Shown here piece after piece: positions 27,061 to 35,321 of a stretch of 64,000 nucleotides of DNA (position 1 is the stretch's first letter; every line of letters begins with the position of its first letter). The position numbers and the translations under genes were made by a program. The stretch is from the NCBI GenBank assembly GCA_947451525.1, contig CANFZM010000015.1, positions 1-64,000 on the forward strand, read 5' to 3'. Below the pieces are notes generated by a model. It worked only from the letters and a program-made list of their open reading frames with translations, was not told the origin of the DNA and did not search any database. This stretch comes from Flavobacteriaceae bacterium (lineage in GTDB: Bacteria > Bacteroidota > Bacteroidia > Flavobacteriales > Flavobacteriaceae).

Positions 27061-28266
27061 TTATAACGCAACCTCAATTTGATTTTTAATCAAATCTTCA
27101 AAGGTTTCTCTTTTGGTAATTAAGTGGCCTTTTCCGTCTTTCCATAAAACTTCTGCGGGTTTAAAACGCGAGTTGTAGTTGGATGCCATAGAGAAACAAT
27201 AAGCACCTGCATTTTTAAAACATAGTGTATCACCTTCTTTTATTTCTGGAATTCTACGGTTGTTGGCAAAAGTATCGGTTTCGCAAATGTAACCCACCAC
27301 GGTGTAAAAACGCTCTTTTCCTTTTGGGTTAGAAATGTTTTCGATGGTGTGTTGCGAACCATAAAGCATCGGACGAATTAAGTGGTTGAATCCACTATCA
27401 ATTCCCGCAAAAACGGTAGAAGTGGTTTGTTTTACTACGTTTACTTTTGCTAAGAAATAACCCGCTTCACTCACTAAAAATTTCCCTGGCTCGAAGGCTA
27501 AAGTTAATGAACGTCCGTATTCTTTTTCGAAAGAGAGAAAACGTTTGGTTAGTTTTTTTCCGAGTTCTTCAATATTGGTTTCGATGTCGCCTTTTTTGTA
27601 AGGAACTTTGAATCCAGAACCAAAATCCAAGAAATCTAATTGCTTGAATTGTTTGGCAGTATCGAATAGTATTTCGGCAGCATAAAGGAATACTTCGATA
27701 TCTAAAATATCCGATCCTGTGTGCATGTGAATTCCGTTAATGTGCATTCCGGTGTTTTCCACAATTCGCAGTACGTGTGGCATTTGGTAAATGGAGATTC
27801 CAAATTTACTATCAATATGCCCTACCGAAATATTAGCGTTTCCGCCAGCCATTACGTGTGGATTGATTCGAATACAAACGGGAACTTTTGGGTATTTGGT
27901 TCCGAAGTGTTCTAGGATGGAAAGATTGTCAATATTGATTTGAACACCCAATTTGGCAACTTCTTCAATTTCTTCAAAGGAAACTCCATTGGGCGTGAAT
28001 ATAATTTTGTCGGCGGTGAAACCGGCATGCAAACCGAGTTGTACTTCTTGCATGGATACGGTGTCTAAACCAGAGCCACACTTCTTTAACAACTTTAAGA
28101 TGGTAAGATTGGAGAGGGCTTTCATGGCGTAATTGAGACGGAGGTTTTCTACCTTGGCGAAAGCGGCTGTCAATCGGTTATACTGTTGCTCGATGGTTGC
28201 TGCGTCATAAACGTACAACGGATTGCCAAATTCTTCGGCAATTGCTAGTAAATCTTTTGGTTGCAT
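27061..28266 (-). CDS. lysA: Diaminopimelate decarboxylase
   Basis: A 401-aa PLP enzyme that decarboxylates meso-diaminopimelate to lysine, the last step of lysine synthesis. Lys49 in Y-A-M-K-A is the PLP anchor. G-H-I-D-S-K-F-G (about residue 145) and H-M-H-T-G-S (about 180) are fold III barrel motifs. E-P-G-K-F-L-V (about 262) and C-E-T-D-T-F (about 333) contribute to the active site across the dimer. It is a single gene with its own promoter and a facing terminator. Confidence 0.96.
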   Translation of the reverse strand: MQPKDLLAIAEEFGNPLYVYDAATIEQQYNRLTAAFAKVENLRLNYAMKALSNLTILKLLKKCGSGLDTVSMQEVQLGLHAGFTADKIIFTPNGVSFEEIEEVAKLGVQINIDNLSILEHFGTKYPKVPVCIRINPHVMAGGNANISVGHIDSKFGISIYQMPHVLRIVENTGMHINGIHMHTGSDILDIEVFLYAAEILFDTAKQFKQLDFLDFGSGFKVPYKKGDIETNIEELGKKLTKRFLSFEKEYGRSLTLAFEPGKFLVSEAGYFLAKVNVVKQTTSTVFAGIDSGFNHLIRPMLYGSQHTIENISNPKGKERFYTVVGYICETDTFANNRRIPEIKEGDTLCFKNAGAYCFSMASNYNSRFKPAEVLWKDGKGHLITKRETFEDLIKNQIEVAL

Positions 28267-28316
28267 TTTTTTAGTTTAAAAGTTTTGAATATTAAGAGTT
28301 TAGTCTTAATCTGGTG

Positions 28317-28346
28317 CAAAGATACTTTATGAAAAATGGAATACAA
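28317..28346 (-). promoter_or_regulatory. lysA promoter
   Basis: On the minus strand, TTG (28346-28344), a 19-nt spacer and TATCTTTG (28324-28317) match the Bacteroidota consensus exactly. The predicted transcript start leaves a leader of about 45 nt before the lysA ATG. Confidence 0.75.
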
Positions 28347-28411
28347 AAGGGATTAACATTTCTACGAAATTGTTGATTTTAATTGTGATTTTTTCTCAAT
28401 ACATTAATTTA

Positions 28412-28560
28412 TAGCCCCGATTGCAGTGGAAATCCTGGCATTGCGATAAATAGAATGGTGTGTTGGATTGCTTCGTTCCTCGCAATGACAGATTGCAACG
28501 AAAAGCGGGAATTGCCACTGCCGAAAATGCCCGAAGTTGGCGCTTCTAATAATTCTTATA
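28412..28560. repeat. REP-like dispersed repeat, copy 1
   Basis: About 150 bp that recur almost unchanged at 54231-54380: TGGAAATCCTGGCATTGCG, GAATGGTGTGTTGGATTGC, CCTCGCAATGACAGATTG and CGCTTCTA in the same order. Its central segment (TTGCTTCGTTCCTCGCAATG) is a mobile palindromic-type motif seen widely in bacterial intergenic DNA. A partial inverted copy lies at 46191-46304. Confidence 0.85.
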
Positions 28561-28733
28561 TAAAGTTACTAAATTGATATACATTTGCTTTATCAATTGA
28601 TTGTAATTAATTACATTTGTGGCACTTTATAAAACGACAAACTTTTATTATGAAATCGGCAAAACAACAATTGTTTAAATAAAGTGTTTTTGACGATTAC
28701 ATAAGACCTTTGAAAAACAATAAAAACTAACTT
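28561..28733 (+). promoter_or_regulatory. sucC upstream region
   Basis: No gene is visible between the REP-like repeat and sucC. Two perfect -7 elements TACATTTG occur at 28580-28587 and 28612-28619. The TTG inside the first lies 24 nt before the second, slightly longer than the usual spacer. The leader to the sucC ATG would be about 110 nt. No riboswitch was recognised. Confidence 0.4.
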
Positions 28734-29927
28734 ATGAATATACACGAATATCAAGGAAAAGAGATATTAGCAAAATATGGTGTACGCGTACAACGTGGAA
28801 TTGTAGCTAATAGTCCTGTAGAAGCGGTTGCTGCTGCAAAACAATTGACTACCGAAACTGGAACTAGTTGGTATGTTATTAAGGCTCAAGTTCACGCAGG
28901 TGGAAGAGGAAAAGGTGGTGGCGTTAAGTTGGCTAAAAACTTAGAGCAAGTCACTGAAATTTCTGAGCAAATAATTGGAATGCAATTAATTACGCCTCAA
29001 ACTCCTCCAGAAGGAAAATTAGTGCATAAGGTTTTGGTTGCTGAGGATGTTTATTATCCTGGTGAAAGTGAAACTTCGGAATTCTATGTGTCGGTTTTAT
29101 TGAATAGAGCCACCGGTAGAAATATGATTATGTATTCTACAGAAGGTGGAATGGATATTGAAGAAGTTGCTGAGCACACTCCGCATTTAATTTTTACGGA
29201 AGAAATTGACCCTGCTGTTGGTTTACAAGGTTTTCAAGCAAGAAGAATCGCCTTTAATTTAGGTCTTTCTGGAAATGCTTTTAAAGAAATGGTGAAATTT
29301 ATTGATTGTTTATACAATGCCTATATTGGTTCTGATGCATCTATGTTCGAAATCAACCCAGTTCTTAAAACATCGGATAATAAAATTCTTGCAGTTGATG
29401 CAAAAGTAAATATTGATGATAACGCTTTATACCGTCAGCCAAAATATGCGGATATGCGTGACATTAGAGAAGAAAATCCTATTGAAGTTGAGGCTAAAGA
29501 AGCAGGTTTAAACTATGTAGATCTTGACGGTACCGTTGGATGTATGGTTAACGGTGCAGGATTGGCAATGGCAACAATGGATTTAATTAAATATGCTGGT
29601 TTTGAACCTGCAAATTTCTTGGACGTTGGTGGTACTGCAGATGCTAAACGTGTTGAATTGGCTTTTAGAATTATCTTAAAAGATCCAAACGTAAAAGCAA
29701 TTTTGATTAACATCTTTGGAGGAATCGTTCGTTGCGATCGTGTTGCTCAAGGGGTTGTTGATGCTTACAAAAACATGGGTGACGCTATTAAAGTGCCAAT
29801 CATTGTTCGTTTGCAAGGAACAAATGCAGTAATTGCAAAAGAATTAATTGATAATTCGGGTATGCCAATTTTATCTGCAGTTCAATTTCAAGAAGCAGCA
29901 GATCAAGTTCAAAAAGCGCTTTCTTAG
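28734..29927 (+). CDS. sucC: Succinyl-CoA ligase (ADP-forming), beta subunit
   Basis: A 397-aa subunit of the TCA-cycle enzyme that interconverts succinyl-CoA and succinate with substrate-level ATP synthesis. It starts with the canonical M-N-I-H-E-Y-Q-G-K-E. The ATP-grasp domain has H-A-G-G-R-G-K-G-G-G-V (about residue 53), and the C-terminal ligase domain has the G-G-I-V-R-C-D loop near 330. The sucD partner is not in the window; the gene is followed directly by a terminator, so the two subunits are unlinked here. Confidence 0.97.
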   Translation: MNIHEYQGKEILAKYGVRVQRGIVANSPVEAVAAAKQLTTETGTSWYVIKAQVHAGGRGKGGGVKLAKNLEQVTEISEQIIGMQLITPQTPPEGKLVHKVLVAEDVYYPGESETSEFYVSVLLNRATGRNMIMYSTEGGMDIEEVAEHTPHLIFTEEIDPAVGLQGFQARRIAFNLGLSGNAFKEMVKFIDCLYNAYIGSDASMFEINPVLKTSDNKILAVDAKVNIDDNALYRQPKYADMRDIREENPIEVEAKEAGLNYVDLDGTVGCMVNGAGLAMATMDLIKYAGFEPANFLDVGGTADAKRVELAFRIILKDPNVKAILINIFGGIVRCDRVAQGVVDAYKNMGDAIKVPIIVRLQGTNAVIAKELIDNSGMPILSAVQFQEAADQVQKALS

Positions 29928-29951
29928 TTTAAAGGAAATTACTTTATATAG

Positions 29952-29984
29952 AAAATCCCGAGTTTTTTGCTCGGGATTTTTTTA
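29952..29984 (+). terminator. Terminator after sucC
   Basis: AAAATCCCGAG (29952-29962) pairs perfectly with CTCGGGATTTT (29970-29980) around a seven-base T-rich loop, and a T run follows. It is a textbook intrinsic terminator 24 bp after the stop. It also overlaps the end of the facing DUF1456 gene region. Confidence 0.92.
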
Positions 29985-29985
29985 T

Positions 29986-30426
29986 TTAACCTTTAGTGTT
30001 TTTACCATTCTTGTATTGCACTTTTTCTACAATTTCAATTTTCTTGGTTGGTTTTTTATCCTTGAATTTCGGATTAGTATCTGGTTTTTTCTTGAAATCG
30101 GTTTTTGGTTTGAAATCTTTTTTAGGCGCTCCTTCCGATTTTGTAAATTCTTTTGGTCGTGCTTCCGTTTTATGAACCGCAATTACATCCATAGGGATTT
30201 TTGGGTTTTCTTTAGTTCCACGCAAGTGAATTACCAATCCGTTTAGGAAATTACGCAGCACTTGATCGCCACATTCCATGTACTTTGGATGATCTTCGCT
30301 TCTGAAAAAGTTTCCTATTTCTCCTTTAGACATTCGGAAATCTACCAAAGTTAAAATCTCTTCTATTTGATCGTCGCGAAGCATTAAGGCAACACGTAGT
30401 TTCTTGAAAATATCGTTATTTGTCAT
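29986..30426 (-). CDS. DUF1456 (YehS-like) protein
   Basis: A 146-aa protein. The first 70 residues contain the two short helical half-repeats of DUF1456 (N-N-D-I-F-K-K-L-R-V-A-L and then E-C-G-D-Q-V-L-R-N-F-L-N-G-L). The remaining 75 residues are rich in Lys, Pro and Phe-Lys pairs and probably disordered, a nucleic-acid-like tail. The function of the family is unknown. It is the promoter-distal gene after the esterase, separated from it by a heptad-repeat hairpin. Confidence 0.8.
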   Translation of the reverse strand: MTNNDIFKKLRVALMLRDDQIEEILTLVDFRMSKGEIGNFFRSEDHPKYMECGDQVLRNFLNGLVIHLRGTKENPKIPMDVIAVHKTEARPKEFTKSEGAPKKDFKPKTDFKKKPDTNPKFKDKKPTKKIEIVEKVQYKNGKNTKG

Positions 30427-30441
30427 TATTGTTGTTTTTAG

Positions 30442-30508
30442 TTTAGGGTTTGTTGTTTGTAGTTTGTTGTTTTGGTAACCCTAAACAATAAACTGTAAAC
30501 AACAAACT
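30442..30508 (-). repeat. Heptad array folded as a long imperfect hairpin
   Basis: The left arm has five 7-nt units (TTTAGGG, TTTGTTG, TTTGTAG, TTTGTTG, TTTTGGT). The right arm (about 30478-30508) is their inverted counterpart, also heptad-phased. Pairing is about 25 bp with few mismatches around a GGTAACC-type apex. It sits between the stop of the esterase gene and the start of the DUF1456 gene, where it could attenuate or end transcription. Confidence 0.75.
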
Positions 30509-30517
30509 GCCTACCAA

Positions 30518-31318
30518 TTAGAAAAGCCAAAGGTACGCTTTTTTGAAACCTTCTCGCCATAATTTTTCGTTGTGTTGCCCACCTTTGACTATGATTTTTT
30601 TATTGAGCATTTGGCATTCGCAGCGTTTGGTGTTGATTTGGTATTCCATTTTGTTTACATCTTGTACCATTTCGGCATCTCCTTCATTATCGCCACAAAG
30701 AAAATAGACTTTGGTTTTAAAGGATTTAGTAGTATTCATGATTTCAAAAATTTCTTTTCGGTTGAACCAAAAAGAAGGGGAGAAGCAACCAATTTTCCCG
30801 AATACTTCGGGATATTTTAAAGCACCATAAAAGGAAACCAATCCACCAAGGGAACTTCCCCAAAGGCAGGTATTTTTAGCATTAGGCTTGGTTCTGTAGG
30901 TTTTGTCTACATAAGGCTTTAGGGTTTCTACTATAAATTTTAGGTAATTGTCGGCGTTTCCACCACCGTATTTTTCGTTTTTGTAAGGGGTTAATTCTTC
31001 CATACGTTTTTCTCCGCCATGCTCAATGCCAATAACAATTACTTGTGCCTTAATGCTGTCTAGGGTTTCGTCTACATTCCATTCGCCAACATACGAAGTT
31101 TTGGCATCCATAAGATTTTGCCCATCGTGCATATAGATAACCGGAAATTTTTTGGTAGAAGCGGCATAGTTTTCTGGTAGATACACCCAAATTTTCTTAC
31201 TAGTTTTTAGTTGCGGAGCATCTATTGAGAAAGTGGTAACGTGTTTACTGGCGGTACTTTGCTGTGCATTGGCAAATCCAAAAAATAGTAGAGATAAAAA
31301 AGTTATAGTAAATTTCAA
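30518..31318 (-). CDS. Exported alpha/beta-hydrolase esterase (enterochelin-esterase-like)
   Basis: A 266-aa protein with a signal peptide ending near GFANAQ. The esterase D/Fes-type fold shows I-Y-M-H-D-G-Q-N (about residue 63), nucleophile elbow W-G-S-S-L-G-G (about 155), an F-L-C-G-D-N-E-G-D acidic region (about 208) and the terminal G-G-Q-H-N-E-K-L-W histidine. Such enzymes cleave siderophore esters, feruloyl esters or other esters in the periplasm. No siderophore or xylan genes are adjacent, so the substrate is open. Confidence 0.85.
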   Translation of the reverse strand: MKFTITFLSLLFFGFANAQQSTASKHVTTFSIDAPQLKTSKKIWVYLPENYAASTKKFPVIYMHDGQNLMDAKTSYVGEWNVDETLDSIKAQVIVIGIEHGGEKRMEELTPYKNEKYGGGNADNYLKFIVETLKPYVDKTYRTKPNAKNTCLWGSSLGGLVSFYGALKYPEVFGKIGCFSPSFWFNRKEIFEIMNTTKSFKTKVYFLCGDNEGDAEMVQDVNKMEYQINTKRCECQMLNKKIIVKGGQHNEKLWREGFKKAYLWLF

Positions 31319-31372
31319 TTCAATAATTTTTAGAATATAAATAAAAAGAATATTTTAGCCAAAATAATCATT

Positions 31373-31777
31373 TTGAGTAAAACTAAAGCACAAAAGGTAA
31401 GTTTATTGCTAGACATGATTGCATTTGCAATTGTAGATGGTGAATTGCACGAAAGAGAATATAATTTTCTTTCTTTAATTGCCATAGAATTAGGAATTGA
31501 CAAACAAGAATTTAAGCAATTATTTCATGAGGAAAATCCTAGTGAAGTGATCAAAAACGAATTTGAACGTATTCAACAATTTTACCGATTGGCCTTGTTG
31601 ATGCATTGCGATGGGGTATTACACGAGCGGGAAGAAATTAAAATCCATGAAATAGGAATTAACATGGGTTTAAATCCGTTTGCCATGAAACGCGTTTTAA
31701 AAGCAATGGAACAATCGCCAACAAGAATGGTTTCTCCAGATTATTTATTGGAAGTTTTTCAAGAGCAGAGTAATTAG
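31373..31777 (+). CDS. TerB-like protein with two DGxLHERE motifs
   Basis: A 134-aa all-helical cytoplasmic protein. D-G-E-L-H-E-R-E (residues 22-29) and D-G-V-L-H-E-R-E (80-87) occupy equivalent turns 58 residues apart, as in the acidic, possibly metal-binding turns of the TerB fold. The start is a TTG at 31373; no ATG is available upstream of the first motif. Homologues near uvrB have sometimes been labelled excinuclease-related, but nothing in this protein supports a repair role. Function is unknown. Confidence 0.75.
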   Translation: MSKTKAQKVSLLLDMIAFAIVDGELHEREYNFLSLIAIELGIDKQEFKQLFHEENPSEVIKNEFERIQQFYRLALLMHCDGVLHEREEIKIHEIGINMGLNPFAMKRVLKAMEQSPTRMVSPDYLLEVFQEQSN

Positions 31778-31808
31778 GGTTAAGATGAAAGCAGTTATGA
31801 AAAGTTTT

Positions 31809-32561
31809 TTATTCCTTCTTTTTTAGAGAAATCTCAATAACTCCATCTTTGCCTTTCTCACCATATTTTTCTTTTGCACTTTTGTTTTTCAAAACATTTA
31901 CTGAATCGATATCTTCGGGCTTTAAATCTTTTATTATTTGTTCTTCTGGAGTCTCTTTTCCATCTACAAAATAAATAGGTTTAATTTTTATTTTTTCGAA
32001 ATAGGAATAACAATTTGAGACAATGTCAATTCCTTGTACATACTGTTCTGAATAATATTTTTCATCAACTGGATATTGAGGCTTTTTATTTTTGTTTATT
32101 TTTACATAGAAATAAATTTGATCTTCTTTGTTTATCCCCCAATAATCAGAACATCCTCTTGAAGTCCAAGATTTTAATGTGTCATATTTTTTTAGCACAT
32201 CTCCTGCTTTTAAAGTTTTCATTTCAACATAATTTCCGTCTGGAAGAAATCCTTTAAATTCTTTTGTTAGATGAATTTTTGCTACAACATTATTATTGGA
32301 TTCATATTTTTGAAAAATTACACCAGGATATAATTTACTTTCATATCCTATACAATTTTCAAATCTACCATCTTGAACAAAACCATCAGAACATAAGTCC
32401 ATTTCTTCAAGTTTTACTTCTTTTAACTCAGCATCTTCATTCTTTAAATCATCAATTGTTAATTCACAAAATTTAATTTTTGAAAGATTAATATCGATAT
32501 TATTTTGCGATATTACTTTTGTTGAAATTAAAAGAACAATAAGTAGGGATATTTTTCTCAT
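31809..32561 (-). CDS. Secreted protein with TonB-plug-like C-terminus
   Basis: A 250-aa protein with a signal peptide ending near KVISQ. The middle is not recognised; it has several cysteines that could form disulphides. The last 60 residues (Y-F-V-D-G-K-E-T-P, then L-K-P-E-D-I-D-S-V-N-V-L-K, then Y-G-E-K-G-K-D-G-V-I-E-I) match the small plug-like module that ends Bacteroidota receptors and BlaR1/M56-type peptidases. It has no barrel of its own. It may be a periplasmic interaction protein. Confidence 0.65.
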   Translation of the reverse strand: MRKISLLIVLLISTKVISQNNIDINLSKIKFCELTIDDLKNEDAELKEVKLEEMDLCSDGFVQDGRFENCIGYESKLYPGVIFQKYESNNNVVAKIHLTKEFKGFLPDGNYVEMKTLKAGDVLKKYDTLKSWTSRGCSDYWGINKEDQIYFYVKINKNKKPQYPVDEKYYSEQYVQGIDIVSNCYSYFEKIKIKPIYFVDGKETPEEQIIKDLKPEDIDSVNVLKNKSAKEKYGEKGKDGVIEISLKKKE

Positions 32562-32765
32562 AAGATTTTTTATAATATTATAACTAATTTGTGATGTTTT
32601 ATCTTTCCAATATCCAATCTAATCCGCTCTAATATCTGTTATGGGAAATATCCGAGCCTTCATGTTTATTTGTCTTCGAGTCTTGCTCATAAAACTCAAT
32701 TATTTAAGATTGTAATCGCAAAATAACTACTTTATTTTAGATTTAATTCTAAAAATAAGGAGTTT

Positions 32766-34754
32766 TTATATTTTCTCTTGCAACATTTTTATCTCGTCTC
32801 TAAATTTTGCTGCCTGCATAAAATCTAAATCTTTGGCGGCTTTTTCCATGGCTTTTCGGGCTTCTCTAATTTTCTTTTCTATTTCGGGTTTGGAGAGGTA
32901 CAAACTTTCGGGTTCGGCTGCTTTTAATGCTTGGTTTTCGTAGTATTGTGTAGAAACCGAGTTGTTTCCTAAAGCACTTCCTAAACTTTTATTTAGGGCT
33001 TTAGGTTCGGTGCCGTGTAGGGTGTTGTAATTGATTTGTTTTTCTCTGCGGTAGTTGGTTTCGTCAATGGTCTTTTGCATGGAAGCCGTAATTTTATCTC
33101 CATACATAATGGCTTTTCCATTAATGTTTCGTGCCGCCCGACCAACCGTTTGCGTAAGCGAACGATGACTTCTTAAAAATCCTTCTTTATCGGCATCCAA
33201 AATGGCAACTAGAGATACTTCGGGTAAGTCCAATCCTTCTCGAAGTAAATTAACTCCAATCAAAACATCAAACAATCCTTTTCGTAAATCTTGCATGATT
33301 TCCACACGTTCTAAAGTGTCCACATCACTATGAATGTAGCGGCAACGAATGGAAACTTTAGTTAGATATTTGGTCAATTCTTCGGCCATTCTTTTGGTTA
33401 AAGTTGTCACCAAAACACGTTCGTCTACTTCGCATCGCAATTGAATTTCTTCAATTAAATCGTCAATTTGATTCAAACTTGGGCGTACTTCTATAACAGG
33501 ATCAAGTAACCCCGTTGGGCGAATTACTTGTTCCACATAAACCCCTTCAGACTTTTGTAATTCATAATCGGCTGGAGTTGCCGAAACATAAATGACTTGG
33601 TTTTGCATGCTTTCAAATTCTTCAAACTTCAACGGACGGTTGTCCATTGCAGCCGGAAGTCGGAAACCATATTCGACCAAATTTTCCTTACGGCTTCTAT
33701 CGCCACCATACATGGCATGCACCTGCGAAATCGTTACGTGACTTTCATCCACCACCATTAAGAAATCGTCTGGGAAATAATCTAGTAAACAGAAAGGTCG
33801 TGTGCCTGGAAGACGTCTGTCTAAATAGCGGGAATAATTCTCAATTCCAGAGCAATAGCCCAATTCGCGAATCATTTCTAAATCGAAATTGGTTCGTTCT
33901 TCGAGTCGTTTGGCTTCCAGATGTTTGCCAATTTCCTTGAAATAATCGACTTGTTTTACCAAATCTTGTTGGATATCCCAAATGGCTGCTTGCAAAACAT
34001 CTTGCGAAGTCACAAACATATTGGAGGGATAAATGGTTAGGTTTTCGTATTTTTCTAATACTTGCGAAGTTCGAGCATCAAAGGCTTCGATTTCTTCAAT
34101 TTCATCACCAAAAAAGTGAATTCTAAAAGGTTCATCGCCATAACTCGGAAAAATTTCCACGGTATCGCCTTTAATTCGGAAGTTACCGGGAGTAAAATCG
34201 GCTTCGGTTCTAGAATATAAACTTTGCACCAATTGGTGTAATAATTTGGTTCTAGAAATGATTTGATTCTTTTCCACCGTAACGACGTTCTTTTGAAACT
34301 CTACTGGATTTCCAATTCCGTAAAGGCAAGAAACTGAGGAAATAACAATGATGTCCCGACGGCCCGAAAGCAATGCCGAAGTGGTGCTTAATCGGAGTTT
34401 TTCGAGTTCTTCGTTAATGGATAAATCTTTTTCTATATAGGTTCCCGTTACCGGAATGAATGCTTCTGGTTGGTAATAATCATAGTAGGAAACAAAATAT
34501 TGTACCGAATTGTTCGGAAAAAACTGTTTGAATTCCGAATATAATTGGGCAGCCAAAGTTTTATTATGTGCTAAAACTAAAGTTGGTTTTTCTACATTTT
34601 GAATGACATTGGCAACGGTAAAAGTTTTACCCGAGCCTGTAACTCCCAATAAAGTTTGGTATTTTTCACCATTGATAATTCCTTTTGAAAGTTTTTCAAT
34701 GGCTTGTGGCTGATCGCCTGTAGGTTTGTAATCGGATACGACTTGGAATTTCAT
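32766..34754 (-). CDS. uvrB: Excinuclease ABC subunit B
   Basis: A 662-aa DNA damage-verification helicase of nucleotide excision repair, loaded by UvrA and acting with UvrC. Walker A G-V-T-G-S-G-K-T is at residues 37-44. The DNA-binding beta hairpin is Y-Y-D-Y-Y-Q-P-E-A-F (about 92). The DESH box (about 337), the R-E-G-L-D-L-P-E block and Q-T-V-G-R-A-A-R-N helicase motif VI are present, and a C-terminal UVR domain closes the protein. Length is normal. The toxin-antitoxin pair lies 14 bp upstream on the same strand. Confidence 0.98.
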   Translation of the reverse strand: MKFQVVSDYKPTGDQPQAIEKLSKGIINGEKYQTLLGVTGSGKTFTVANVIQNVEKPTLVLAHNKTLAAQLYSEFKQFFPNNSVQYFVSYYDYYQPEAFIPVTGTYIEKDLSINEELEKLRLSTTSALLSGRRDIIVISSVSCLYGIGNPVEFQKNVVTVEKNQIISRTKLLHQLVQSLYSRTEADFTPGNFRIKGDTVEIFPSYGDEPFRIHFFGDEIEEIEAFDARTSQVLEKYENLTIYPSNMFVTSQDVLQAAIWDIQQDLVKQVDYFKEIGKHLEAKRLEERTNFDLEMIRELGYCSGIENYSRYLDRRLPGTRPFCLLDYFPDDFLMVVDESHVTISQVHAMYGGDRSRKENLVEYGFRLPAAMDNRPLKFEEFESMQNQVIYVSATPADYELQKSEGVYVEQVIRPTGLLDPVIEVRPSLNQIDDLIEEIQLRCEVDERVLVTTLTKRMAEELTKYLTKVSIRCRYIHSDVDTLERVEIMQDLRKGLFDVLIGVNLLREGLDLPEVSLVAILDADKEGFLRSHRSLTQTVGRAARNINGKAIMYGDKITASMQKTIDETNYRREKQINYNTLHGTEPKALNKSLGSALGNNSVSTQYYENQALKAAEPESLYLSKPEIEKKIREARKAMEKAAKDLDFMQAAKFRDEIKMLQEKI

Positions 34755-34768
34755 TAGTTGTTATAAAT

Positions 34769-35068
34769 TCAAATGATTTTTAAATCTTCTGGATTTTGAC
34801 GACTATCCCAGACTGTAATTATATTAATTTGTTTTGGTTCGATTTCATAAAATAAAATGTAATCGCCAACAATTAGTCCACGTACATTTTCAAAATTTGT
34901 TTTAACACCAATATGAGGTTGGAGTTTTAATAAGGATAATTCTTTCTGAAAACTTTTATACAATTTTCTTGAATAGATAGTACTTTGATTTCTTTGGTTA
35001 AAAAAATCTAGAATTTCATATAATCTTATTTTAGATCTTGGTGACCAAATTATTTTTCTTGAAACCAT
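34769..35068 (-). CDS. RelE/ParE-family toxin
   Basis: A 99-aa basic protein with the RelE/ParE fold: a first strand I-I-W-S-P-R-S, helix with L-Y-E-I-L-D-F-F, then V-R-G-L-I-V-G-D-Y-I-L-F-Y-E-I and I-I-T-V-W-D-S-R-Q-N-P. The last strand with W-D-S-R-Q-N-P is typical of ParE-like members, which act on gyrase or mRNA. It overlaps its antitoxin by 19 bp and follows it in the same transcript. Whether it is active is not known. Confidence 0.82.
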   Translation of the reverse strand: MVSRKIIWSPRSKIRLYEILDFFNQRNQSTIYSRKLYKSFQKELSLLKLQPHIGVKTNFENVRGLIVGDYILFYEIEPKQINIITVWDSRQNPEDLKII

Positions 35069-35283
35069 TTTGTAATTTCTAAATCTAACTCCTCGTTATC
35101 AATTCCTAAACCATTATTAATTTCAGTTCTAGAAATTAAAATGTCCTCTATTTGATTTTGATTAAGAATTATTTTTTTTTCAGATTTATTATCCAAAATA
35201 GTATTAATAGCCGTCAAAAAGACTTCATCATCAATTTTGGATATTTTAGAAATTAAGAGATTTTGTAATTCAACGGTACTCAT
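35050..35283 (-). CDS. Antitoxin partner of the RelE/ParE toxin
   Basis: A 77-aa acidic helical protein upstream of and overlapping the toxin gene by 19 bp, in the standard antitoxin-first order. The C-terminal E-L-D-L-E-I-T-K-W-F-Q-E segment is typical of Bacteroidota antitoxins paired with ParE-like toxins. A minus-strand -7 element TAAATTTG (35308-35301) is near the start. No DNA-binding domain is obvious. Confidence 0.75.
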   Translation of the reverse strand: MSTVELQNLLISKISKIDDEVFLTAINTILDNKSEKKIILNQNQIEDILISRTEINNGLGIDNEELDLEITKWFQEK

Positions 35284-35321
35284 AATAATTTTATTTAAAA
35301 CAAATTTAATAAAAATAATAA

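Noticed and set aside
31373..31777. Excinuclease-related annotation for the TerB-like gene
   Set aside because: The 134-aa protein has no helicase, UVR or nuclease motif; vicinity to uvrB alone does not support it.
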